A stretch of 64,000 nucleotides of DNA from assembly GCA_022702545.1 (NCBI GenBank), contig JAHRBC010000007.1:2232001-2296000 (forward strand). The letters are read 5' to 3'. Below, one piece after another: positions 1-10,964 of the stretch. Under the pieces are notes generated by a model. It worked only from the letters and a program-made list of their open reading frames with translations, was not told the origin of the DNA and ran no database searches. The position numbers and the translations under genes are program-made. The first letter of the stretch is position 1; the number at the start of each line of letters is the position of its first letter. This DNA comes from Phycomyces nitens (taxonomy: Eukaryota; Mucoromycota; Mucoromycetes; Mucorales; Phycomycetaceae).

Positions 1-120
1 TCACATGTAAAGTATGTACTGGTGATTGATTGATTACTTGACTGCAAAATAGATAACTGTTTATTTTTATATTCTTTTATATAATGATTATATTATTTTA
101 CAAAAAAAATTGTTCGTGCT

Positions 121-3100
121 CTATGAATGGCCTTGGTGATATACTTTCACAATTCCGTCTGCACCACCACTCACCATCCAGGGCATGGATCTATGGTATT
201 GTACACTCAGGACACCCTCGTCTCCCTTGCGTCGATGGGCAGAGAACTCTTGGACACACGATTTGGTCATTGAGATATCCCACAATCGAATTGAAGCATC
301 GTGTCCTGTTGAAGATTGTGAGATTGATAAGCAAAACGTTAAAATGGTCCTCACCTCCTGATACAAGAGTCATTCCGCTAGGTTCGATATCCAGGCAAGA
401 CACGGCGTCCAGATGGGCAGACATTGAGAATGCACAGTCGCCTAGAGACAGGGTCATTAAATTCTTCTTGCCAATCATAAGCTTACCACTCTTGAGATCA
501 TATAGCTTTATGAGCCGGTCTTCATGGCCAGAGACGACCAAGGGGAGGGTAGGGTGGGCAGTTGTACAGTTGATCTGGGTGGCCAAGGTGCCGTCTATTA
601 AGCAGAATATGTATTCATATATAAGCGCCTCTACAAGGTCTGCCACTCACCAAAACTTGTGTCACTTCCCCGCAGTGTCATCACAACCTGGCCAGTCTCG
701 ATATCAAACACTTTGATCTTTGCATTTGAATATGACACAATCATCTTGGACAGATCAGTTGGACAGAAATCCAAAGAAGTCGGGACTATCCGGCCATCTG
801 TTATGTTTGTGATTAGAACAATTTGTTGTTTATTAGTAAGCACTGTTTTACCTCTGTTGGGACTATTCTCGGTTACCATGCCATCATAGTTCCAGGTACT
901 CTTGAGAAGACTGTCTGTGGCCTGGGTGTCCCAGATCTTAAGGGTGCCATCTGCAGATGCAGACGCCAGAATACATGTCTCTTCGCGTGCTACAGGGAAC
1001 AATTTGAAGTCCCAGATGGCATCTGTGTGACCAATGTATGTTGCAATATTCATCGAGGGATCTATAAATACATCATCATCATTAATACTTGTCCAGGGCC
1101 TTGTATCTTTACTTACCAACAGCAGCAAAGCTACTGTGGCCTTCTGGTGGCAATTGCCAGACCCTAATCGTAGAATCCATACTAGATGAATACACCCTGT
1201 TCTGCTCGGCAGAAATCGCCACTGCTGTCACCACACTGGTATGGCCACGATAGGTCATGCTCGCATCGGCTTCTTCATGCAATACTCTATTCAAAAAGAA
1301 TATTTAACAAGCCATTGGATCCAACCAGTCCTTACTTTTTCATTCCACTGCCATCATCGCCCGTAGCCTTTTGAAGGTTCCAGACCTTGACCGTAAAATC
1401 ATCAGATCCAGACGCAACGACCATTTCAGAAGGATGGCAGCATACAGCACGGACAGAGTCAAGATGTCTATAGGATATCTGTAAATCGACACATATATAT
1501 TTTATCTATATTTTATCTACATTGTCAGGAACCTTTACCCTTTGATAGACATCTTTGTCTTCCATATCTTTGGTTGCTTTGTCTCCTCCAGCTATATTTA
1601 GGTATTAGGTATTAGGTATTAGGTGGTTGCTTGTATGCCAAATACACCTCGACTTACTGCGTACGTATCAGTCTCAAGGCCAAGCAGATCAACAGAACGC
1701 TCTGGTGGTGAACCGACCCCTAACGATATATATAAATTAAATATAATCCAATCCATTGTTTAAATTCAACTCACGCTTCATGGTCCGTGTGGCATTCTTG
1801 AGGACCTTTTGAACCTTTTCTTCAGACACATTGTAGGCCTCTTGGACTTGTTTTGACTACCAATTACAAAAATCAAGAGTTGGTTGGGTTTGTGCTTGAG
1901 ATTCCGTGTGTTGTTGGCCTCCAAGTATCTCTTACCAATGCCTCATTATCCTCAGAGCCCTGGTCATTATAATTGTCTATCATACCCACTTCATCTACCT
2001 GTGGAAGAGGCCCGTCTTCTGTCTCGGACGGAGGCGAGTCTGATGTACGTGGAGGCGACGAGGAACTGAGATCAGAACCATCGTCAAATGTGTCTGTGGA
2101 CCTGTCTTCGGCCGCCATCAGAATGGTAGGCACACGTTTGGGATGTGAAAGTGGAATTGGTGTCATTACTGGATTGTTGGTGGGTGTTCCAGAAGCAGCC
2201 CGGGGCAACAGAGAATTAGTTGATTTTGTGGGTGGTTTTGGAATAGAAGTTGGTTTGGGATGGTTTCGAGCACCAGTATGATTTTGAGTGGTATTTGTAG
2301 CATGCAAGGTAGGCGAAGAAGTAGGTTTGGTTACGCGTCTGACGGAACTAGTCCGGGATGATGTCTCGGACGGGGTGTGAGAAAGGGGGAATTTTGTTGG
2401 CATAGACAACAGGTAGTTGATTTCTTGTAGGCATCTAGAGCACCAAAAAGAGAGAGAGAAAAAGGGTGTCAGGATAATAGCAGCTGGCCAGCCCATATAG
2501 ACGTCGTTTATCACCTCTTTATTCCTAACATTACTTACGATTTGAGGACATCCTGACTCTTTTCTCGCGACCTTGTGTCAGACATCGATTTGGCCTCGAG
2601 AGATAAAGCAAGAGTAGGATCAGCAGCAGCAGTATTTGTAGTATTTGTAGTTGTTGTTGTGTGAGTAATGGCAGGAGAAGATGCTAGATAATCACCAATA
2701 AATAAGAATTGTGTTTGCGCACATGTAGGCCAACCATCCTCTAGGCTAAACAAAATAAACTACTTGCGTGTATTGGGTGAATCGACATTGTTATTGACCA
2801 TGGGTGTCTTGGCAGTTCCGAGATGTCTTTTTCTGTTTTGATGGGTCAATGGGCAATCAGGACAGGAAATGGCAAATGTTACCTTTCTTGTCTTAATGCA
2901 TATTCTAGCATCTTTACTCGTTTCATCAGATCCATCCTCAGATTCTCTACACCTCTTCGTTCACCTTCCAAGAGTGCAATTCGAGCCTTTTGGGTTGATA
3001 ATGGATGAGATTTCTGCAGGTTAATAATCTGTATCAACTTGCCTTGAATTCGGCTCGTTCAATGGTCCATTCGTTTCTCTCACGTTCGAATCGTCGCCAT

Positions 3101-3159
3101 TCAGCCTGTAGAAAGTGTAGGACACCAGGTAAAGAGTACTCTGATGCTGGGTCGGTCAT
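121..3159 (-). CDS. PRO11: Striatin-family scaffold protein (PRO11/Far8-like), STRIPAK subunit
   Basis: Predicted 765 aa from 14 exons: 3159-3043, 2986-2883, 2832-2764, 2745-2539, 2434-1936, 1856-1775, 1719-1648, 1591-1539, 1478-1336, 1286-1117, 1061-852, 797-651, 594-355, 305-121. The N-terminus has the striatin signature (EYSLPGVLHFLQAEWRRFER), followed by a coiled coil (ARIALLEGERRGVENL, RVKMLEYALRQE) that in the family mediates dimerisation and binding to phosphatase PP2A. A Ser/Thr/Pro-rich linker follows, then WD40 repeats to the end (GHTDAIWDF, SASADGTLKIWD, SGGADGIVKVYH). By family knowledge this is the scaffold of the STRIPAK complex, acting in hyphal fusion and development. Intron 1 needs a GC donor, and the 54-bp intron at 798-851 is stop-free. 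The exon 7 donor (GTGTAT) is the least certain junction because the better GTAAGT nearby breaks frame. Confidence 0.9.
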
Positions 3160-4285
3160 TTAAGCTAATGTTGGATTGAATAAGCTACTTGATGATCTAC
3201 ATAATAAGTTTCTATTCTTTAAAGGGTTACTATGATACAGACCTTTCTTATTGTTGTTATTATTTGTTATCTTTCAAGGTCAAGGGCGTATAAGTGTTGG
3301 GTATGAATAAGAAGGAAAGGAAAGAAGAATAAAAGGGTTGCCTTGGACTGTAGTTTGTATTTTATTTTATTTTTATTTTTTTTTGGTTGTAGTTTTGTTC
3401 AAGCTGAGCTTGCTTTGTAAACCCTTTAAAGGAACGTTGCCAGCAAACATGGCCATGTTTTTTTGTCGCTGCTGCTGTTGCTGTTGTAAGAGATGGGAAT
3501 ATAAACCGGCTTTTGTACAAGTATCCCTGGTTTTCTCTCTATATATATTTTTGGCTCTCTCTCTGTCTCTCTGTCTGTCTGTCTGTCTGTCTGTATTTTG
3601 GTAATGATGTATGGTATCTGTAGCTTATACGAATAACTGCGAGTTCAAGGGGTCACTAGTTACACGAATGAATCCGGTGAAATATGACTATATATATTGT
3701 TCAATACTTGCCATTCACAATTCACTGCATTTGGAGATGGTTGGTATTATAGTATGATAATCTTGGACCGATAATATAGCTATAGCCATTAATTGACCGG
3801 TAGATTAGCTTTTGTGCACCTGTAGACCGGATATTATTGATTAAGACAATCAGAATCTGCCTGTCCCTAGGATGCCCAATAACTTGGTCCAATAAACAAG
3901 TTTACAGCAAGGGTTCTTGTGAAGAAAAAATGATTAAATGGTAGCATTAGACTCTGTTTAATAGAATATCATTGGAATTTATATTGTGATTACACATATA
4001 CACATATATACATATATATACACATATATATATGTATATATATAATTCAATAGGACAATGAACGAAATACACTCACAATGGCAATATTTATATACATAAA
4101 GTGGCAAAGGGGGATGTGAGATCCAATAGATAAAGATTGAAACTCCATTGTGACGTATCATGGACTGTCGCGCCCAACTCACATAAAGAACTCACACACA
4201 CACACTCTTTTTTTTTTTTTTTGGTTTGCGCTTTCTACCTTTATCTTTATCTTTCTTTTATTTTTGAAAGAGATTACACTTCATC
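3160..4285. other. Intergenic, divergent promoters of striatin and PHO88
   Basis: No convincing gene. It holds a CTGT tandem run near 3565-3596, GCTGCTGTTG-type triplets near 3468-3487, a TA/CA dinucleotide tract near 3990-4045 and a long T run just upstream of the PHO88 start. Open frames here consist of low-complexity sequence. Confidence 0.6.
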
Positions 4286-4964
4286 ATGGGCTCACCATCA
4301 TTCCTCTCCTCCCCAATGTTCAACATTGCCTTTATGTTGGGTTCAATGCAGCTCGCAAAGAAGGTTGACTGGGAAGACCCTCAGACATTATTCTTGGCAC
4401 GAGTGGGCTACTATGGTGCACAGGTCTTGGTAATTGCCATGTCCTACCTCTTGATTACCTTGATCAAGAAGAAGAACGGTAAGTAAACTTTATGGCGGTA
4501 AAAGGTGCTGGTCAGAGTGCTCATCAAGATGATGATCATCATTATATTATCATCATCATCATATCATCATCACAGACACCACACCTCTCCGTTACGTAAA
4601 CCAGCCCAAGCCTAGCCTTGGTTCCCCAAGCGGTGGTGCTGCTGAGACAGTAGAGACAACAGTTGCAGAGTACGATATCGGTCAGGTTAAGCAATTCATC
4701 CAGTCTACTGCTACTTCTATCCTTATGATCTCGGTTATGCATTGGCAATTCAAGTTCACCCAGCCCTTGTTGCTCCAGTCCATTTTGCCCATCAAGAACC
4801 TGTTGACACACAAGGAGGCCTTGATCCATTTGTGGGGTGATGCTGCCGAAGGTCCTCTCCAGCGTCCCTTTGCTGCTGAGAACCCTCTTGGTGCTCTGAT
4901 GGGTGCTCTTGGTGGTGCTGCTCCTGAGGCTGCTGCTGAGGACAATCACGAGAAGAAGGAATAA
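4286..4964 (+). CDS. PHO88: Pho88/SND3 family ER membrane protein
   Basis: Two exons, 4286-4478 and 4576-4964, give 193 aa; the intron begins GTAAGT and ends CACAG. The protein starts MGSPSFLSSPMFNIAFMLGS, has a hydrophobic N-terminal segment (YYGAQVLVIAMSYLLITLIKKK) and contains the conserved central stretch VKQFIQSTATSILMISVMHW before a family-typical QPLLLQSILPIKNLL. Pho88 was first linked to phosphate transport in yeast; the same protein is SND3, part of SRP-independent targeting of membrane proteins to the ER. The C-terminus is an Ala/Gly/Glu-rich tail. The intron is filled with ATC/ATG triplets. Length matches the family (about 190 aa). Confidence 0.93.
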
Positions 4965-7900
4965 GAAATTCGTGGAATTTTTATAATATTTTCTTTTAAA
5001 AAAAAAAAAACAAGGAAAAAAATAATAACCAAAAACTAAACGGGTTTTATATATAGAAAGAGGAGATGGAGACAATGTTGTTGTAGTCTTTGAGGAAAGT
5101 GTCTGCCTTTCTTATAATTGTACTTGTTTTTGTTCTTGTTCTTGTTCTTGTTCTTGTTCTTGTTCTTGTTCGTTAATATCCTTTATTTCTTTATCTTGTT
5201 TTGCTTCATTTTACTGTAATCTACTCTCTTTTGAAATACACGTTTTTACTTTATTTTATATATATATGTATTCACATTATTATACACATGAATTTTGAGT
5301 TGGTGCTCCGGTATAAAAGGGGGTCAGACAGAAAATTGAATGGTAGGACCATCATTTAAAGAGAGAGAAAAAAGCTTCTGTAATGTTGTATACAGAGATT
5401 CAATTGCCAGTTTGCAAACAATGTCTATTTGTTCATAGATCCTAAAATGCATTCCGTCGCATGCAAAAGGAAGAAAGGTGCCAAAGGGTTGTCATTTGTA
5501 CATTCTACTGAGAGTCAGGTTATTGATGAACACTAGTGGTCAGAATATATCTGTGTGGTTTTGGGGATATTATTATTATTTTTCCTGCATGTCTTGAATA
5601 AAATGTTCTAGGCTGAGAAATGGGCAAAATAAGAAAAATGGGAATAATAATAATAATATAGCTAGGTAGCAACTTGTGTACAACTCCAGACATTGGCTAC
5701 AGTTTGTCCACGTCTTCTTGTGCTTCTGGGTGGTAGATTTAAAAAAAACCATCGGCTATTGATTTGCTTATTAATGGTATAAAAGGAGTATTAAAGATGT
5801 CTGTATCCCACCATTGTTCGCAGTTTGGCCAGCACAGCATATCTTACTGAACCAATAGTTTCTCAGTATTATCATTGTCAAATGAATGTTCCATTTCACT
5901 GCAACTACAATGGCTTGGATTGAGGTTGAATCTCAAACTATTGCGTATATGAAACACTGGTTCCCTCAATTTGAAACGTCGTGAATGGCAAGAGTTGTGG
6001 CTGGCTGCAATCATCAAGGCTGTTTAATCACTTTATCATTGAGAGCATATGTTGGGGACCAATGTAAAGAGAGAGAAAGAGAAAGTACTATTGATAAAAA
6101 AAAACTGCCGCAGCAAGTATACTGTGTTGGGAAAAATAAGAAAGTCGACAGGACTCTAGACAATTGTGGATTTGGTGATATACATACAATCATGCCAATC
6201 ACTTTGGAAAATTAATGTTCCAAATTGACATTGGATACAGTATCTGGACTACAAATATAGCTCCTGAAATGAAGTAAATATACTGCTCTTTGGACAGGAA
6301 AGACATGCCATTTGGATTGAATGGAAAATAAAGACAGAAATCCATTGAAAATAAACGTCTATACAATTTTCTGTGCCTGCATTTTCAAACCCATAAATCT
6401 TTAATCGTGCGTATGATACCAAAGATAATGGCATGGGTTCAAGTAAACAGGAGTTAAAAATATATAAAAAAAAAGTAGAAAGAGAGTTGAAATGCTTATT
6501 TATTTAGTGAAAAGGCATATTTGCCATCTATACTATAAACTTTTGATTAAACTGACCAAAAAGAAATAAACGATATAAATATGTATATGCTACTGGCTTG
6601 ATAAACACCACAGTGCATTGACTTGACCTGTTTGCCATAGTAACGACATCTGGGCCGAATGTATTTGATTATTTATTTTTTTATCAAGATGGCTTAGCAT
6701 TAATGTAAACATGGAATGTATTCAAACTAGAGTGTCTTGGTTTTGAATATTGAATATGTCATCAGTATATAAAAACTAATAGATAAAATACCATTGTTTA
6801 AAAACAAACTAGAATGTATCGAGGTACAATGTTTAATTCAATTTAGGTTTAATATTTACTTTTCATGCTACACAGTCCTCCGTACAACAGAACCAGCCAA
6901 AATTTATTAGAGTCCTATAGCCATGAAAAAGATCTAGCCGAAATATTTGACAATCTTTTCTTTTTTTATGTTAAAGTGCCTGCGTTTTGATAAGAGATAT
7001 GAAAAAGGGGGTGGTCGATGGAAAACAAAGCGAGACCTTGATGTGTGGGTTTTCAATAAACGTTGTTTGTATAGATTTGAATATGAGAATATGATTTCGA
7101 TTGGATTATTGGATTGAGATGATACTTTATATACCTCTTTTATATTATTATTTCCAAGTATCACTCACTAGAAAAGACTGGGGATATTATTGAGATAAAA
7201 CATTTAAAAAAAAGACTATCAAAGTATTCAAGTTTACCATACTTTAATAATATACCATCCTAATCATCATCTTGCCTATTGGTGTACAAAAAGTCAACGT
7301 AGATTATTTAAATTCCCTTTAGCTGTGCGAAAAAAAAAACTAAACTAAACTAAACACAAAATGCAATTAAAAGTTATTCCATATAAACAGTTCATTCTGG
7401 TATGTTGTTGTTGTTGTTGTTGTTTTTTTTAGAGCAATAGATTTTGATAAATTTCATTTTTGGCTCTATCTGATAAAAATAAAACAAGTTTATTATGCTT
7501 AATCTCAATCGATTGATGGTAGGATTATATACTAGTTGGTTATAAATAAAACTATTTCATTTTTGTAGTGTAAAGAGACATGAATGAGATTACAAAATGA
7601 GCTTGGTAGTACCTGATTAATTACAACATGTTCACCCATGGTACTTTTGTATTCAAGATAGCTTATTATACAAAGTTTTATTATTTCTCGCATCTTGTTA
7701 TTATACGGCTCCAAGTTGATTAGGAACTTTTGAGGAAAAAGGTTATCTCATATGTGCTATGGGGTTTCTTGTCTTTCAATCATGCTTCTTTTTCAAAATC
7801 TGACTTGTATAAAGGTTTTAGTTTGAGTATGTTTTATTTGGCATAGAAATATAAAAGGAACAAAGGGATCTCTTGTATAGAAAAATTGCAATTGAGGTGA

Positions 7901-8200
7901 GCGATATACCATTCTGAGTATGGTATACAAACCACAATCGAGTGAAATACAGACTCCACAACCGATATCTGATTACTCTTTGCTAATGACCATGGCAAGT
8001 TAATATCCCAAAATATTTATGCCCCAGGCACTCATACACTTCACACTACAGCAGTGATAACCAACTATCACACGACCAGGACTTTAATTACAAGGGAATT
8101 TGAATAATCGTTTATAAGCAATCATAATATTTTTTCTTCAATAAATAACACTCTCACAGTATTCTTATTTCCCTTAAAAGATACTAACAAACCATATACC
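4965..8200. other. Gene-free AT-rich DNA
   Basis: Apart from the hexamer repeat, I see only short AT-rich open frames with biased, low-complexity translations and no recognisable domain. Pure T, A and GTT runs are frequent (for example near 7403-7424). Confidence 0.55.
5131..5171. repeat. TGTTCT hexanucleotide microsatellite
   Basis: Nearly seven uninterrupted copies of TGTTCT lie just downstream of PHO88. No function is implied. Confidence 0.9.
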
Positions 8201-8566
8201 TCAACAGTCAGTCCCTACGCTTACGGACCCGTGCTGAGCGTGCCATTGATCATAATATGGGAAATACATTGGCTGCTGATCTCACTGCCGCACATGCACA
8301 CTTGAAGCATATTATCCTGGCGCAACACTCTATCCCTTAGCAAACATCCAGTTCTGCTCTTGCTCGCAAACAGAGACACTGTTCCGGCTTTACCATTTAT
8401 GAAGGCTCTGCGTAAAGGATGTCCACAATTTGTCCACTTAACCACCCAAGGGTGTTGCAATGCCCGTTAAAACATCACCCTTGTTTCTCGCTTTAGCCTA
8501 CCACTATTTTCAGAGTAATTGAAACGTTTTTGGCTCTTACCCATTAACCACAATGTCCGTTACATG

Positions 8567-8998
8567 TGGTACCATGCTCTGCACAATAAGCTGTCCTGGC
8601 GAGAACTGCTACACTATATCATGGCTGCTGTTGGCCCATTCCCACAATCTCCCCTATGTCCCTCCCAGGTTGGAAACTCCTTGCATTTACTATATTAATG
8701 TTCACTGAAATAAATAAAAAATGGGTACAAGCTTGGTACACTTGCTTCATTGATCTACCTACTCAACTAACTATTCATAACTCCATTTTTCTACTCGGGT
8801 CTTCTGTCAGACCCATGCATCCAAGGAAGTTACAATCTTGTCAAATTACAAGTAGCATATTCCTAGGACTATGGCGTGCCCACCGACAAACCGCCATTGA
8901 TGACATTTCTTTCTCCAGTATATTGGTTTACATCCAATTTCAAATAGCCATAGACCAGATAATATTGGAAGGCAGTCTCATTTTGGCTTTTGGGCAAC
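8567..8998 (+). pseudogene. Decayed 3' end of a non-LTR (LINE) retrotransposon
   Basis: From 8567 one frame reads WYHALHNKLSWRELLHYI and then SPLCPSQVGNSLHLLY before a stop. This resembles the zinc-finger (zf-RVT) region after LINE reverse transcriptases: W..LHNKL, a CPLC-like pair, then an ENSLHLLW-like block. Another frame from about 8656 continues with FLGLWRAHRQTAIDDISFS, resembling the W..HW..IFDD..F segment that follows in such elements. Stops and frame changes show it is dead. The reverse transcriptase core is not visible; DNA at 8200-8560 may be more of the same element but is too decayed to say. Confidence 0.5.
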
Positions 8999-9021
8999 AG
9001 TATTCCCTTACGCTAAACTTA

Positions 9022-9445
9022 GGGGCACGACGTTTTCGGATGGGGCACGACGTTTTGATTTTACCGGACATTTTAATTGTGACTTGCTGTCCGGTGTCTA
9101 ACAAATATATCTGGTCCCTAACACTGCAATATTTCTTCTATAAATGACATGCGTTAAAAAGGATTCTAATTCAAAATGGAGGTGCAATATTAACTTTAGT
9201 TTGTATTCTCAATGTATATTTGTGCCATGGATTGTAGATTGTGCTAAAAAACTTTATGAGAATATCCAAACACCATGATATTTGAAGATTGTATATCCTT
9301 TCAAGAAACATCGTGCCCGCTTAGAACGTCGTGTCCCAAAAAACGTCGTGCCCGCTTAGAATGTCGTGTCCCAAGAAACGTCGTGCCCCAAGAAACGTCG
9401 TGCCCCATCTGAAAACGTCGTGCCCCATCTGAAAACGTCGTGCCC
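9022..9445. mobile_element. Short element bounded by inverted arrays of GGGGCACGACGTTTT
   Basis: Two copies of GGGGCACGACGTTTT stand in plus orientation at 9022-9036 and 9042-9056. About 250 bp further on, from about 9309 to 9445, roughly eight copies of the same motif stand in the opposite orientation, spaced about 16-20 bp, with spacers such as ATCTG or CTTAG. Outer copies next to 9445 match best; inner ones have drifted (GTGTCCC, AATGTCG). Opposed arrays of one short motif are what the subterminal binding sites of a DNA transposon look like. There is no coding capacity between them. The name is inference; the repeat structure is seen directly. Confidence 0.6.
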
Positions 9446-9860
9446 ATAAGATCGCTGATAACTGGTAAAACTCAAACCAAGACAAATACAAAAACCAAAT
9501 ACTATAATGTATAATATCATTATGTTGGTCATAATTTAATTGATACATGTTTTATTAGGTTTATATGTAATATTTAAATCAAAATTACAAATGATATTTT
9601 ATGCAAAAGTCAATACAAAGCTGGGATCTATGCCCATAAAACGTATTATAATAACTCGAGCTTAATGTCATATTCTTAGTTCACCAATTTCTAAAGCTAG
9701 CAAATTGGATCCATTTCCTTCAGGATGTAGACCTGATCTGACTTCTAAGGAGAAAAAGAAGAAAAGCAGACGATTAATCAATCCGGGCTATAGCAGAGGG
9801 GTATGAGGAATCAATTTGGAGATCAGGCAGCGCTGCACGTCAACATACACCATCAAACCA

Positions 9861-10064
9861 GTGACACGGTGTATTTTATTTCCCAGTGTTTGTTGTATCG
9901 CTCATTGCAGTGAACTTCAAAGTAGTGATGTATCTGTAGAAATGCTCCAAAGTAGTTAAATAGTCTCTTAATTTGTTCTTTATTAAAATTGTCTTTCTAC
10001 CCGTATCCATCTTCTTGTCACTGAGTTGGACATTTATACTACATAGCCAACCTACCATGTGTCA
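9861..10064 (+). repeat. 204-bp dispersed repeat, copy 1
   Basis: This matches 13695-13898 in direct orientation at about 94% (13 mismatches, 11 of them transitions). It starts GTGACACGGT and ends ACCATGTGTCA, so the ends are short imperfect inverted repeats (GTGACAC/GTGTCAC). The complement carries a 60-codon open frame in both copies. I see no clear target-site duplication. Confidence 0.85.
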
Positions 10065-10629
10065 CTATCCAACGCGCGGCTCAGCCTTTTGAAAAGTACG
10101 TAAAAAAAGTTGATATCAAAGTCTGAATGCACCATACCAGAATCTATAGTCTTAAAACGAGAAACTGGATGAGATTATGTTTAAAGATATTTTTTCACAA
10201 GTGTCACCAAGTGATAAAACCATCAACTTTTGCATCTCTGCCAACTTGGTTTCATGGGAACAAAAAACAAGCAAGTAACAGCCATACTTTTATATATTGT
10301 CAAGAATATTCCTTGGCTTAAAATAACGTTTTATTCACTTAAATCTCCAATATTTTAGCCTGGCATTTGATGAGGCTGATACACTTTAGAGCATTGGATT
10401 CTCTGTACCATATTATCTCAAAAAGCCTTTATGTGTAGTGGTGAATTTTATGGGATAATATAAAAATTGAAAATTGAGCTCGACAGAGTTCTACCATATT
10501 AAAGCACTTCTCCAAGATCCATACTAGAATGCATAATTTGTCAAACAAATGGTATTGTAATAAGAGGGAACACCAACAAGAAATACAGTATACTAATTTT
10601 AGTATTGTATCACCAAAAAAATCAACGCC

Positions 10630-10706
10630 ACACAGGATTCAAACCAACGGCCTTGCAACTGGCTGTTACACTCTGTACCTGCTCATAGCAACATCCAGGA
10701 TGTTCA
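10630..10706 (-). other. Degenerate tRNA-like sequence (possible tRNA pseudogene or SINE relic)
   Basis: Read on the minus strand there is a TTGCAAGGCCG stretch like an anticodon region, then GGTTTGAATCC, close to a T-arm/B-box, followed by a T7 run downstream like a Pol III terminator. No acceptor stem can be paired and the T-stem pairs poorly, so it is not a functional tRNA. Weak call. Confidence 0.25.
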
Positions 10707-10964
10707 TGTCCCTATACATTACATGTTTAAACAAAATTGAAACTGTGATAGATATCAGCATGGGCTCATAAAGAGCTTGTTAAGTTATTCTGACCAATAG
10801 AGTAGTTTATCAAGTGGATACATTTGGGTATGTTTTTATCACTCAAAGAAGACGAATCTAATGTTTAGTACAACATCAAAAGCTATTTCAAGAGATCCAT
10901 TCCAAACCCATCTATATTTCTACTCTCTTTCTCTTTTACCTTTACCCACAAGCCTACATCCCAA

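Noticed and set aside
9308..9445. CRISPR-like array
   Set aside because: Repeat units vary and are spaced by only a few bases without unique spacers; the host is a eukaryote and the motif also occurs inverted nearby.
9876..10058. 60-codon frame kept in both copies of the 204-bp repeat (minus strand)
   Set aside because: Of about 12 base differences in it, six change the amino acid, so there is no sign of protein-level constraint.
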